From: Lagopus muta
Taxonomy: Eukaryota > Chordata > Aves > Galliformes > Phasianidae
DNA length: 64,000 nt
Direction of reading: 5' to 3'
Assembly (NCBI RefSeq): GCF_023343835.1
Contig: NC_064444.1
Location: 13,586,219-13,650,218 of the forward strand
Position numbers and translations under genes: made by a program. Below the pieces are notes generated by a model, which saw only the letters and a list, made by a program, of their open reading frames with translations, was not told where the DNA came from and ran no database searches. This document shows positions 14,301-26,855 of the stretch, piece after piece (position 1 is the stretch's first letter; each line of letters starts with the position of its first letter).

Positions 14301-15200
14301 GCACGCTGTCCACCCAAGAGCTGATGCACATGACCCCAGAAAGCATTGTGCCACCAGTTCCTGAAATGCAGCCTTGCCAACTCTTACAGACTGAATGCAA
14401 ACCTCACAACTTCTTAGAAAACCTTTAGTTCCTTGATTTTAATCATTTAGTGAAAATCTTAGTTTTCATGCAAACATATAAGCACCTCATTTTATAAAAA
14501 TGGGTATGGAGAAAAATTTAATTATATCTATTTCTATAGAATGGGAAATATCAAGCACAAAAGAAAGTGAAATGCATTTTATTTTTAGAATACAGCTGAG
14601 TTTTTAGACCTGGCAGGCACATTTTAAATTTTTGTCTTGGCACAATGGCAGTGCAGTAGTTTTGAGATCTTTGGACCCTATTTGATGAACAATTTTTAAA
14701 TTATGTATTTATTAGATAAATGATGTGGTGGGAACGCATCATATTCCTTTTCTGAAAGTTAATTAAGAAATAGCTGATGGTATGCAATGTAGAAAGCAGA
14801 CTTTTCAGTGCACTATTAACATACATACTTCTTCACATCCAAAGATAAAATGTCTCCAAATATCAAAGGAGGAAAAAAAAAAAAAGAACTTTCTGTGTTT
14901 TTCCCACATGTGATAAAAGAGCCTGTAACTGACTGTGGAAGGGAAAGAAATGACAGGTCTGGGAAGGCCTTAGGAGAGATGTTCCCATGGCACTTAGCAG
15001 GTTTTCAGTATCCTTCCCAGAGGCTTCTTAACAGGACCTTGGGACTGGCCATCACTCTCATTTTGGATGCAACTCTGTCTTGGTTCCCAAGCTGGATGCT
15101 GCTGTCTGGTACTGAGTCTCGCAAATTTCTCCACCTCATCGACTGGCAGTAGAATCAGCATTGCTTTTATTATGTGTGATTTCTCATTTCTATTTGTGGA
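11379..15200. other. Intergenic DNA, nothing specific recognised
   Basis: No supported coding exon. There are minor T-rich stretches (13,690-13,716) and an A run at 14,873-14,884. A weak ISRE-like string (GAAAGTGAAATG, near 14,563) lacks the final CT of the consensus. Confidence 0.45.
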
Positions 15201-15312
15201 TGAAAATAAATTAAAAAATAAAAATAAAAAAAGGAAGAAAGAAAAATTAAAAAAAAAAAAAAAAAAGAGAGAGAGAGAAGAGAAAGAAAGAAAGGCAGGA
15301 AGAAAAAGAAGC
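15201..15312. repeat. A-rich / polypurine low-complexity tract
   Basis: About 110 bases of AAAT, AAAG and GA repeats. Positions 15,249-15,295 are an uninterrupted 47-base purine run: an A18 block, then GA dinucleotides, then GAAA tetranucleotides. Open frames crossing it (Lys/Arg-rich on plus, Phe/Leu-rich on minus) are composition artefacts. Confidence 0.9.
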
Positions 15313-17349
15313 TTCTAAAACAACTAGTGCCACCTAGTGTTATACCAAACTCCGAAAATCTCACACAGGCTCTTCCCACTGGAAAAATCCTCTGTGGTAA
15401 ATCCAATTTCCATTGATTTCAGCTGGCACCAACTTCCTCAGATATTAATGTTACAGCTTACAGAAAAAGCTACATATGTTCCTTCACTAAATCCAGGATA
15501 CCTGAGAATCTGTGTGTGTGTTTTGACATGATGGTAGATAATTTAATTATGTTCTGCAGTTTTATATCAATGCAGATGGAGACATTTCTTGGCAGACTGT
15601 GGTATGCAGCAGTGGTGTCAAAAGTAAATGCGTCTAACTGGCTCATCACGTACCTGCTTCAGAGAGCTGGCTCTCAACAATATAGGGGTTTTAAAAATGT
15701 ATTTGCCACACTGAGATAAGTATCACTATTCATTAACATCTTTAGAAGCATCATAATGAGTATTTTATACCCGATTTTCTTATGGTGGAAATTCTTAAAC
15801 TAGAGCTTCACACAGGGAATTTGTGATGTGGAGTTCTCTTCAGAATGATACAACTCCTACTGATCCTTAGTGTTGAATAAAATCTGTTGAGATGAGGCAT
15901 ACCAGAAGATATTAATTACACAGCGTGGTGCTTGTGGCAATAATTCTGACTGAAATGAATTGCACCATTTATTTGTGTGAGGTCTGATACACCTTATGCT
16001 GTTAAGTACAATTTCTATTAGACAAAAGCTCAGTCAGAACAGTGTTATCACCACTTACTTCTAATGGCTGGATACTGAAAGCCAAGTAAGATTATCTCTG
16101 TCTGGTCTGAGGTTTTACTAGTAATGGAATCCACTGAGATTTCTACAAATGCTTTGGGCTCAACTCATGCCTGCTCTCTGAGGTCCTCAGCGGTCGCAGA
16201 AATTAAGTAATCCTACAAAAATTCCTGCCTTAACTTGGTGCATATTATTGAATACATTCTGTAGACTCTTAAAGCAAGGCAGAAAAAAATGACACTGACA
16301 GCACTTCCATGGATGTTTGATTCTTGGGAACTATGCCACAAAGTGTATGGTGTTTCAGTGTTAGCTGTAGGGCTTCTGGAGTCCACAAGTTTTGTCCGTA
16401 TGTCCTGCACTTGTATCAGCACACTTCTCAAATCGCTGTAGGAGGGTTTAGAAAATGAAAGGAAGGTGGGCACTAATAGTCAATACTGTAAAAGAGCAGA
16501 AATTGTCAAGAATCCTGTGAGAATGTTCTGTTCTCAGAGTACTGGGAAGTAGAGGCCAACATGGCACTGACACATTCTAGAGCAGGTTACCACTTCTTCA
16601 TTTATGCAAAAACTAGAGTAATTAAAATTGCAAAGGAACACCTGAATACCATCTTGCTGCAGTTTTAGTGATCACCAGCAGATAAGAGAAAATTTGGAAC
16701 AGCAATCTGAGAGCAGCCTATGAAGTGTGAAGGGCAGAAAAATTGGAATAGCTCCCAGTGCAGGAAAATGGTGAGCAGCTGAGGAACACTCCCTGAAGTT
16801 CAGCATATGCTCAGTCTGCACTGGATTGGCACATAAGCACTGAGAGGTTAAAGGACTATCTTCTGCAAACACTTCATTCCCCATGCTTTAAAGAAGTGAG
16901 GTACATTTTCTCTTACACAATGTCTTAGTCCATGCTCCATGTAATATCCTGTTATTTCAGCGGTATTGTTCACAAGGATGTCATAACCTGACCCTATGTC
17001 TTAATCTTATATGGACTAATACAGACAAAGCGTGTGCAGTTGGAGGAGACTGATGCAGCTGAGGTTAATGCTGAATTTATTGCCTCATCATCTCTCCAAG
17101 CCTACAAGTAAAGAAGGAGCAATGAAGACATATCTGTTCTGTTTTTCTTAACTAAAAATAACTTCTTTTTTTTTTTTTTCATCCCGAGGGTAGAGCTTGA
17201 GACAGTCTTGAAACATCTCAGAATTTACTGAACAAACATCTCCTTATTCTGCCATGCAAAACACCCACAAACATTTTAACTCATTAGTGGTTTATCTCCA
17301 TTTATCTTGGCCTCACCACATACAGAAACAGAGACTTAATGCATGAAAT
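15313..17349. other. Intergenic DNA, nothing specific recognised
   Basis: No exon or repeat family recognised. A T12 run lies at about 17,168-17,179. Confidence 0.45.
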
Positions 17350-17456
17350 GGATGGGGCTTTGAGCAACCTGGTCTAGTGGGAGGTGACCCTGCCTATAGC
17401 AAGGGTTGAAACTAGATGATCTTAAAGGTCCTTTCCAACACAAACCATTCTATGAA
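17350..17456 (+). mobile_element. CR1 LINE 3' fragment
   Basis: The sequence reads like the CR1 3' UTR: 'GAGCAACCTGGTCTAGTGGG', 'TGACCCTGCC', 'CTAGATGATCTTAAAGGTCC' and the terminal 'CCATTCTATGA'. It is severely 5'-truncated, as is usual for avian CR1. Confidence 0.92.
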
Positions 17457-17492
17457 GAACACAATAGAATTATTTTGCATCACTATTAGTAT

Positions 17493-17519
17493 ACCCATGA
17501 CACCCATGACACCCATGAC
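17493..17519. repeat. Three tandem copies of a 9-bp unit
   Basis: ACCCATGAC is repeated three times exactly, about 40 bases beyond the CR1 3' end. Confidence 0.9.
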
Positions 17520-20500
17520 ACTTGAACATGTGTTGTATAGTCAGTCATAAGTCATAGCACACAATTACATATCATATGTGATACTAGAAGTCTCTGAGTG
17601 AATTTCAAGAGTCAGTAAGCCTAAGCATTAAAAAATGGGTAGGCCACAGAAATCATGCGGATTAAAATCAGGACAACTAGAAAGATCATATTGGATTACC
17701 CATTGCTTTCTTCTTCTAGGGTTTCTGTTCTGCCTTGCAAACAGGAGGTATATGAATAAACTCTTGGTTGTTTCATTGAAAGCTGAGACCTATAAGCAAG
17801 GAATGGAAGCTTTAAATAAATAAAATATGACTACTGATGAACTATCTGGATATGGCAACCCTAGATCAAAGAAATCTGCCATTGTTCTATACAGTCATCT
17901 TTCACTTTTTGGTATTTCTTTAAAAAATGGCCAAATTGTGTTCTTCACATCCAAACCAGTATTGAATAGTGGGGAAGGAGCCATCAAATAATTTCCATTC
18001 TTTTCTGTGGTCAGTGATACAAAGGGAGACCAAATCATATTCTAGGAGTGACAAGTTCTCACTTGCTCTGCACTGCGGTGGTGATGGACATTCTGCTGTT
18101 GAATAGTGGCACAGTGGAGCCCTGAGGGAACCTGTTGTGTTTCAGTCTCTTTCCCTGCTTTCAGAGTGCATTTTTCTCTCAAAAAGAGAAGAATTTAAAA
18201 GCCTCAAAGCAGATGGGATATTTTTGGAGAGCAGACCAACACGCATAGCGTCTAGCTCAGACTGCAGGGTGTTTGGTGCAGCCTGTGCCCTCCTGAATGT
18301 GAGGCTGGGGAGGCAGAAAGAGTCATGAAAGTACCTGGGAGAGCCTTGCTTGGTCACATTTTCAGGGGGAGGGATTTCCTGTTTTTACAGCACTGAATTT
18401 GAAGTGTCACTGCATCAGCATTACTGTTGCTTTGGACAATTCAGCTGAAGAGCATTCTTCAAAAAGTTCTCTTTTTAGTGTATGTCCTCACATTTTGACC
18501 TGGCAAAAAAGCAAAAGCAAAATAAACCATGTTTCTGATTTTTTTAGCAGCCACTTTCAGATTTTTGGCTAAAATCACACTTTCAGCATTCAACTGTAGG
18601 ACATTTATCTGGTTAGCAGGAGCAAAAGCCTTGAAGTTCTTCTTGAAGTTGGCTCTGTGGGCTTTGGACAGACCATAAAAATGAACAGTATCCCCTTGGA
18701 TGAACTTTTAATCTATACAGACTAACAAAGAGCAAAGGAAAAATATTTTACAAATACCTGTTGTAACTTTTACTTTGTGATTTTACATGTGAGCTTTATG
18801 ATATCTACAGAAAGGTGAGAGGATAAATTGTAAATGGTGATGTCTCACTCCTTGCAGCATGGCAGCAGGGAGAACTAATGCTTCCTGGCTGGGTGGTTCA
18901 AATGAGATGCCTCAGCCACAGCTCTCAAAAGGCCTGTGAAAGAAATGTGGAGCTCCATGGGCATGGATTTTTGTACACAAAGGGTCTGGGCCCTTCACAG
19001 CCTGTGACACCATTTGTAATATTGAGTTGGACCTGTGTGTGACTATTGAAACCTGGTGGGGGGTCTTCCGATACGGTCCCTCTCCAAGTAGTTTCCTGTG
19101 TTTATTCTGTTTCCCCATCCCTTGTTTCTGCCTTCATGCTGATCTATTTTTCATGTGCCTGTTCAGACCTTTTCAACTCTTTTTCTTCTTGTAGTGGTTG
19201 AATGATGAATTATCACACAGTGTTTGCTTCTTATTATTCTACTGATTTGTATTAATTTATAGCAGGAGTTATTGGTGGCAACACCATTCTAGATTGATTC
19301 AACAGAAAGTTATCAAACAGCCTCTAATGCAAAAGCTATATAAAAAAGCGAATCTGGCATTTCATTTTGTAACCTTACTTTTAACTTGAGAGCACAAGTA
19401 GTCCCATAGGCTATCCATAGGAAGTAATAGAGGCTAAAACAACATACTGTTTAGCTAGCTATTAAAGATAGCGTTAAGGTTGGCAGGCTATGGATGCTTT
19501 GTGCCACAGCAGCTCACCATTGTCAGGGATTTATTTGTTAGTTAGCAGACAATTACTGTGTTTTAGATACTTTGTAGGGTGGAATGAAATCAGGGAACTT
19601 GATTCAGGCATTCATACAGAGAAATCCAGACCCTGTTGAAGTTCATGGGAATTTTGTCATTAATTAAGATGTCAGAACTTCACACATTGTCTAAATACAA
19701 ATATCTGCAAGAAGATGGGAAGGAGACATAAATTCAGCGATGGCACTGAGGCCAGACCCAATGATTTCCATGCTAGTAAAAACAAGAAGGTTGTAGAAAT
19801 GTGTCTTGGTCTTAGTATTGCAGTAATGCTAATTAATGACAACGTAGTAGAATATAAAACTGGAATACATGACGTTAGCTGGAGAATTTTAGGCATTTCA
19901 TAATCTGAGCTAACAAACTATGGAAAAAGACTTTTGGCCTAAATCACCATCCATACTGAAACAGTGAACTATGATTAGTTACTTCTGCTTTTCTAAATTA
20001 GATGAATTAAGGACAGGGGAATTAATGCAATTAGCAATTAGCAAAATGGACAAGAAATGGCTTCATATTATCTTCTCCATATCACACAGACACTTTAGGT
20101 GAAAATTGCTGTCTCTTAAAGCAGCTCTTCTGGAGCTCAGAAGCTACTGTTCAAAGATCATACATAAATTTCTACAATTTTGCAAAGTGAAGATGCTTTC
20201 TAATATCTCAGAATCATTAAGATGTGGAGAAATAACAATACTGATGAAAGCAAGTATCAGATCCTAGAAGATTAGTTAAGAGTTCTATTATTTAACACTC
20301 TCAATTTAACAGGCCTGGATTGACCTTTCCTCCTTTCATTTAAGAACAAAAAACCCAGAGCAAACAAAATAACAACCCAAACACCTGCTTTTTGTGGTAG
20401 CTCACCTGTTTTTCTAATAGCTCACCTAAAACATATCAGATGTTTTTTTACTCAATGAAAACAAGAGCTGCAAGCAGTGCAATCACTGGCTCTGTGTCAA

Positions 20501-22155
20501 TGTGCAGCAGCTGAGGATCCGGTCTGAAAAGCAACCAACATCCTTCTCCTTTTTGCTGCATTTGGTCTTGAAAAGGTCTGTTCCTGCTTGAAGTGACTTT
20601 ATCAGCAAAGGAACTCTGTGAGTGCTGTTTTAAAGCAAAATTAACTTTGGTTTTATGGCACAGAACAGCTCACTTTGATGCACCACCTACGTATGTATTC
20701 ATTTGGCTGAAGAATAAGTCAGTGAAAAAATACAAGTACATGCCAGCTATTCTCTCACTCTATTTTTCACAAAGGAAGTTTTTCTTGGGGAGCCTTTTGG
20801 TATCAGACTCTTCTTCCTTCTGTCCTTAATAACAGTATATTTGGTACCATTTGTGAGGGGTGGCTTCAGTTGTATGTGTGCCTTCTGATACACAGCTATG
20901 ATAATGAATAGATTTACCTGTAGTGGTACTGGAAATGTGAGAGCCCTGCTTCTCTGTGGAATGCAGAAGGCTTGCTTACAAGAGCACATTTTTAAACCCA
21001 CAAGTCTGAGTGGGTTTGAAATGCGTGCAGCCAAGTACTCCTGGTCCTAAAGAAAACATGCATCTGGCAGGACTGAAATTCCTCCCTTAGAATAACGCTT
21101 TGGTGGGGGGATGGGAGCATGCAGAACTTCATGCTGTTATGGACCCTTTTTTCTCTCCTAGTGTCTACTTTTGTTTTTTTTTCCTTTTATTCCCCCCCTC
21201 CCATCAGTGACAAGTTGTATTCTGTCCCTGTTCCATTTTTTGCTTCCTTTTTAGTCAGCTTTGACTGCTTATGTTTAAGACATTACATAGAGCTCAGCAA
21301 TCAACCTAATTTTAATGAATCAATTTAGCTCCAGCACCCTTTCCCTTACTAATGTGTAATACAGTCACTCAGCATTGTCTGTCATATTTCTTGCATGTTC
21401 TGTGGTCACTTACTTACTGCAAAGCATGTGTGAACAGGTGAACACTGTATCTCTGATTGCTTCTTGCAGAGCTTAAGTGCGTGCCTTGTCAGCCCTGTTA
21501 GATTTATTTCCCCTACTAAAAGGAAATATTGTCTTGGGTGATAAGAATTACAGTCCTGAACTCAAAGACAGATTATATCTGTATGAAATTTCTTTCCTAG
21601 CTGATTGAGAAAATCAGAGCTTTTTAACTACAACAGTTTAAGTGACTTGTTCAAAGAGATAGAATGCTGCTGCAGTTGTGTAAAGTGACACATTCTCAAG
21701 CTTAAAATGTTAGTGCACATTGCTGGAGACAGCTTGGAATTGGTTAAAAAAAGTGAATGGTCTCTATATTTAAAATACCAGGTTTGTATGGACTGATTTC
21801 TCCTCTAGTCCTTAGCAATCTGTTCTTTACTGAAATTTGTAGCTAAAACTGAAAAAAAATCTATTTAATCTGCTCGCAGTTTGGTGTGCTTGAAGCTGGA
21901 CCTCTGACTTGAGCCAGAATTTAAGGGGTTTTAAAGCTGTAATTGCTAAGTTTGGGTCTTGGTCTTAGTTATATCAAAACCTATGTATACCTGGTTGGAT
22001 TTGAAGGCCTAATTTACCTTCAGCTTCTCACTGGAGTTGTGCTTTTGGGTGTAAGTTATCCTGTGTATGGATTATATTTCTAGTTATTTTTAGGAGGGAG
22101 GCAAGGTTGAAGTGAAACCAGTATTTGTTGCTTTTTCAGTTAGAAGGGGATGGGG
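17520..22155. other. Intergenic DNA, nothing specific recognised
   Basis: AT-rich unique sequence. A TAAT/ATTA-dense patch lies at about 19,990-20,050. No open frame shows a recognisable domain or a pair of convincing splice sites. Confidence 0.45.
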
Positions 22156-22260
22156 ACATGATTTAGCTGAGGTTGTTGGAGTTAGGGTACTTTGGCCAGG
22201 TTGTGATTGGATTTAATAATCTTTAAGGTCTTTTCCAACCTGAGCAATTCTATGATTCTA
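22156..22260 (+). mobile_element. CR1 LINE 3' fragment
   Basis: The sequence matches the CR1 3' end: 'TTTGGCCAGGTTGTGATTGG', 'TCTTTAAGGTCTTTTCCAACC' and the terminal 'AATTCTATGATTCTA' with the tail octamer repeated. Confidence 0.93.
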
Positions 22261-25200
22261 AGGAGGTAACTGTGACCAAGACAAGAATGAACAATTTCAT
22301 TGTGTTCCCTGACTGCCTTCCGTGTACCAGACTGGCCTGCCTTTTGGTTTCCTCCTCTTCTCTACAGGCATATGCCAAGGAGGTCTTCTCACCCATCTCT
22401 TCCATCATTTTATGGAACACAGTTATCTCAAACAAAATGTTATATTGTGCTATCTAAGAGCACCTGTGTGCTGCAGCCACTGATCACACACTAGTTCTTA
22501 TCATTCCAAGAGCTGGTGTAAGACTGTTTATCCTCCTGAAAACATACTTTGGTTGTACTTCCAGGCCCATTAGAGCTCATAGCTGTGAGCATCCCAGCTA
22601 GCAGAGCCAAGCAAACATCACTCCTTAAAGCACAACACCTAAGCTAATCCGTGTTTGATATTAGATACGTGGTTTATAAAAACTAAATTTACTGCTTCAT
22701 TTTCTCCTTTCCATATACTACAAACTGAAGCTAAAGTAAGCCCTCTTACACCTTTGAAAAGTTCAGCCCTGCCTCTGAAGCCTTCTGCTTACCACAGAAA
22801 TGTCCTCCAGAGTACCTTGAGATGACAAGACAGCAGTGCATAGGGTGCTGCCATCGAGCCAGAAGCACCAGGTGTTAAGCTGTACTCCATGAGAATTTAA
22901 AGCAGCATCTGCTGTGACTTGAGCTCTGCTCCTGTTCTGAGGGCACAAGGAGTTCCTGGCCTGGCCACGAGGTAGGATTTCCAGGCAGCTAGTTCATGCA
23001 TAACTCTGATGGCATGGCACACCAGTGCTTTCTGTATGCAATCGCACCTTCCTTCAGTGTGTGGCATTTAATATCTTACCACTTACATCCGTTGTGCTCT
23101 GATATCATGACATTTTTGTGACTTCCTTTTCTTCTGCCCCCTTTGCTCTATGCCCTGCTTTTCATAAGAGCAAATTCCTCCCCTCCCTCTCTGGTTCCTT
23201 TTTCCATTTCATTTTTGTATAATTTGCTTCTTCTATTTTCTTTGCAGTACCTGCGGCAGCTGCTCTGCAGGTCCCCTGCTGTGCAAATCGCCCTTCACAG
23301 AGGAAGATCTTCCTGTCAGTGACTGACAAGAGGTGCCAGGAGCAGGCTAGGAGACTTTTAAAACCCACAACTTGGCAAATCAGCAGGTACCTGTGTGTAG
23401 TTCTGGATCCGCCCCTAGCATTAGTTCCTATCTTGTATCAAAGGGTTTTTAGGATGATGAGGCCCACAGGCAGAGTTTCAGGTTAAAAGGAACACTCTCA
23501 TAGTGTTTGGCTGCATCTATCTACTCATTTTTTTTTGTTTTAAATATAATGACACCAGCTGTTTGCTGGTGGGGTGGGGGGTTAAACAGGAACTGTTTAC
23601 AACAGACTAAACAAGGAGAAAATGCTCCTTGTATTTACTGCTCAGATCCTGTTTTTCTTTTTCAAAGAAGTAAAGATACCTTCCATATTTTCTAAGGCTT
23701 AAAATGTTGAAGAGACTAAGGTACATCAAAGTCTGAGGGGAAAGAGGACTGGACCTGCTGTAAATGCCAGTTTCTCTAGGGGAAGATGAAAAATTTTTGT
23801 GGGCCAGGAATGCTGCAGACAGTCCTCCTCTCCTTGATATACAGGAGGAAAAAGCTCTGGAGGAGGTGCTAAGTGAAAAAGCCAGTCCTAAGTGAAAACA
23901 CTTTGCACAAGAAGGTATAGCTTTCAGGTAAAACACCACTTGAATTAAATGCAGAATAAAGAGCATGAATAAAGGGCACAGAATTTGGTGCTCTGTGATC
24001 ATTTGATCTCAGTGGCTTAAACCTTTGCATGCTTCATACCTGCAAACCAGCTGTAAAATGTGGAAAATACAAGTAGCCATGGTCTGGCATTTCCCCATCT
24101 GTTCCCAATATTTAATAATTTGCTCTTTTCTCTAAGCATATTAAGTTTGTTTATAAATGTAAAAAATACATTCTATTTTATATAATGAGCTTAAAGCTAT
24201 AATGGCCTTTCTGCTCTAAATTGCTCAGAGCACCCTACTTTGCCACATGTGTAGGGTATTAATTTTTCAGGATGAATTGGTGTTTAAGGTGTAGATGGAC
24301 AAGAAGCACTTCTTAGCACACCGAGCTTTTGCCTTGCTGTTCTGAGTGTCTCTTTTTGCAGCTTCTATACAGTAAGTTTGTTTTCAGAAGGCTTCAGTTC
24401 TTTTTGTCTAGCTGATGGAGAGTAAGAAGTAAGCCTTCCCACAAGTGTCACCAATGTTCTACTAACTGTAAAAAAAAATCATCCCTATGGAAAGCTTGCT
24501 GAGAATTGTCGTTGCTGTGTTAGAATCAGCAATAATTTTCTGTTGAGCTGAACAACGCTAAGCACAGCTAAATGGCACTCTAGTTAAGAAAGGCTTGTTA
24601 AAGGTTTTAAGGGTGGATTTTTTTCATGCATGAGATTAGGGTAGGCAAAAACATACTGAACCTCCATGTCCCAAAAATCACAGTCTCTTCAATTTTGCAG
24701 ATAGTACCCCATTTTAGCTCATGAGCATTCTGTGAGTGGGAGATGGTTTAAGTGCACACTGTGTGTCCCAGAATGCTACCTCGAGATGAAAAGGAAACAT
24801 TGACCTAAAAATCCTTCCGGTCCCTGTGCTTCATAACTTTAGTTTCTGTAGCACACTCAAAGAATTATTTGTTCCATAATGATTATTTTGAAGATTATTT
24901 AGGTAGATATACAGAAATGTAGGATCTAATTTCTGCCAGACTTAAAATGTAGCCATTCAGCCACCTTCAGACTGCCTGTGTGAGGAGAATGAAAGCAGCT
25001 CTGGAAAGCTCCCACTCTCCCTATAAACTGTGAACAATTTCTGAGCAAACCTGTGAAATTTTTTGTTTTCTTTTGACAAAGGAAAGTCAGTGTTGTTCTT
25101 AGAGCTGTCTAAAATATTTTGACATGGAGCTGCAGTATTCTTTTTACTTAAAAATTTCATTTTCAATTGAAAATCCCTGCAGTTTGAGAGGAAGTGGGAA

Positions 25201-26841
25201 GTTTCTGCTCTTATTTTTTGAAGAAATGAGTAATGATTTTCTTGCTGAAAACAAGCAAAGATGAACATATAACCTTTTTGATTGACAGTGCAGTTTGAGA
25301 AAGCCATTCCAGATTTCCCTCCAGTGTTCTACAATATCTGAGATGCATGCATCTTAAGTTGTTCTTCTTTATTTTCTTATTTTTTCCTTTTGTTTACTTT
25401 GGGTATTCCTATAGCTGCCCTCACATTTTTCTTTTTTTTTTCTTTTTTCATTTGCACTTCATTTGATAAATTTCAATTCTTTGTCAGTACTTTTTTAATT
25501 CTTCTGATTCCTCCCTGCTTCCCTCATCATTTTAAACCCCTCTAGATTTGACTCCTTTCCTTTCCTCTTCTCTTTATCCTCTCTTTCTTTCATTTCTTCT
25601 TTCATCTCTTTTTTTGCATAATCTCCCTTTTGAAGAATTCTGTTGCAGTTCCTCGTGTGCTTTTCTTTCCCAGTGGAAGGCAGATAGTCAGGGTAACCAG
25701 GAGACTGCTGCTCTCATGGCGGTTTCCCAGGGAAAATGCCCACTTGGGACAAAGCACTGATAGATAGGAACAGGACCAGCAAAGGGCTGGCTGCAGGTTA
25801 TGCTGCTCGCAGCACAGAAGTGATCTTGGCTTGAAGATATTGAAGGTTTCATCCTTTTTTTTTTTTTTTGCAGAAATGAAGTTTTTAAGGACTGTATTTC
25901 TGAATACTTTATCCCATAGCTAAGAGTATTACCCAAATGTGGAAGGGCTGTAAATCAGGGGACAAGCACACAGTCAGCTGCTGGACATCAGAAAGCACTC
26001 TGCTGTCTTAGCGCATGATGGGTAGCAGTGCATTTCAGTATCCTCCTCTTTTCATTCTCTGAAGAACACCATTCTTATCGCCCTTCCCTTTCTTAATTTG
26101 CAGACTCTCTTTCTTCCCCAGTGCATGTCTGGCAGTCAGTTTTGCTGCGTAGCTCTGAAAATCAGACATGCATTTTCATCAAACAGTGTCAAGGCTCTCT
26201 TGATATGCCCTGGAAAGCTTTGACAAATGAAGCAGAGCTAAATACCAAGTGAAAACTTGTGTCTTCTAAGGTGGCCATAAAAGGGAATCAGCATATCCTC
26301 CACCACCTTCCAGTTTGATGAAAAGCCCTCTTTAAAAAAAAAAAAAAAGTTTTAACAGTTTAAAGTTTTCAGTTTCAGTCTTTGGAGCCTACAAATGTCA
26401 AAGTCATTGCTAACTCCTTCACAAGCAGTCACCTTCAGAATCTCTGAGAAATCCCTCTCCACTGGAGCTGATTGGATCAGCTTGTACTGCTGGAACTCTG
26501 ATGTGAGTCTCCAGCTCTTCTGGCAGGTTGATGCGAAACTGATCCTTAGCTTTGAGATTTGTTTAAAAAAAAGCACAAAATGTGCCCCGCTGTTCTGGAG
26601 ACCATGCTGATTCTTCAGTAAAATGCATGAAATGGACAGTTTGCACGTGAGAACATAAAAGATTTGTTTAGAACATAAAGATTGCTGTTTCTCTGTAGGT
26701 ATTTTGCACAAAGGAAAGCTGCAAGGGTAGCATTTGTGAGATGGAAATAATGAGCACAGAACCATGCATCTTCCCCAGCTGATAAGTCATCCAGTGAATA
26801 TGATCATGAAGCGAATTGAATTCAAACATGGATTTATGGTG
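22261..26841. other. Intergenic DNA with pyrimidine-rich stretches
   Basis: No supported gene. Positions 25,355-25,630 are strongly pyrimidine-rich (mixed C/T runs). A T14 tract lies at 25,857-25,870 and an A15 tract at 26,334-26,348. A 137-residue minus-strand frame (26,352-26,765) has no recognised domain. Confidence 0.45.
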
Positions 26842-26855
26842 ATGCTAATTAGCAT
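26842..26855. promoter_or_regulatory. Perfect 14-bp palindrome ATGCTAATTAGCAT (POU/homeodomain-like)
   Basis: Each half contains ATGCTAAT, close to the octamer recognised by POU factors, with a TAATTA core shared at the centre. The palindrome is seen directly. Binding is inference. Confidence 0.35.

Noticed and set aside
14563..14574. Second ISRE-like string GAAAGTGAAATG
   Set aside because: Differs from the consensus at the last two positions and has no TATA or gene nearby.
17461..17540. Possible CRISPR-like or satellite array from 9-bp repeats
   Set aside because: Only three contiguous short copies without spacers; a vertebrate minisatellite seed.
26352..26765. 137-codon minus-strand frame
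   Set aside because: No recognised motif, irregular composition, no splice or promoter context.
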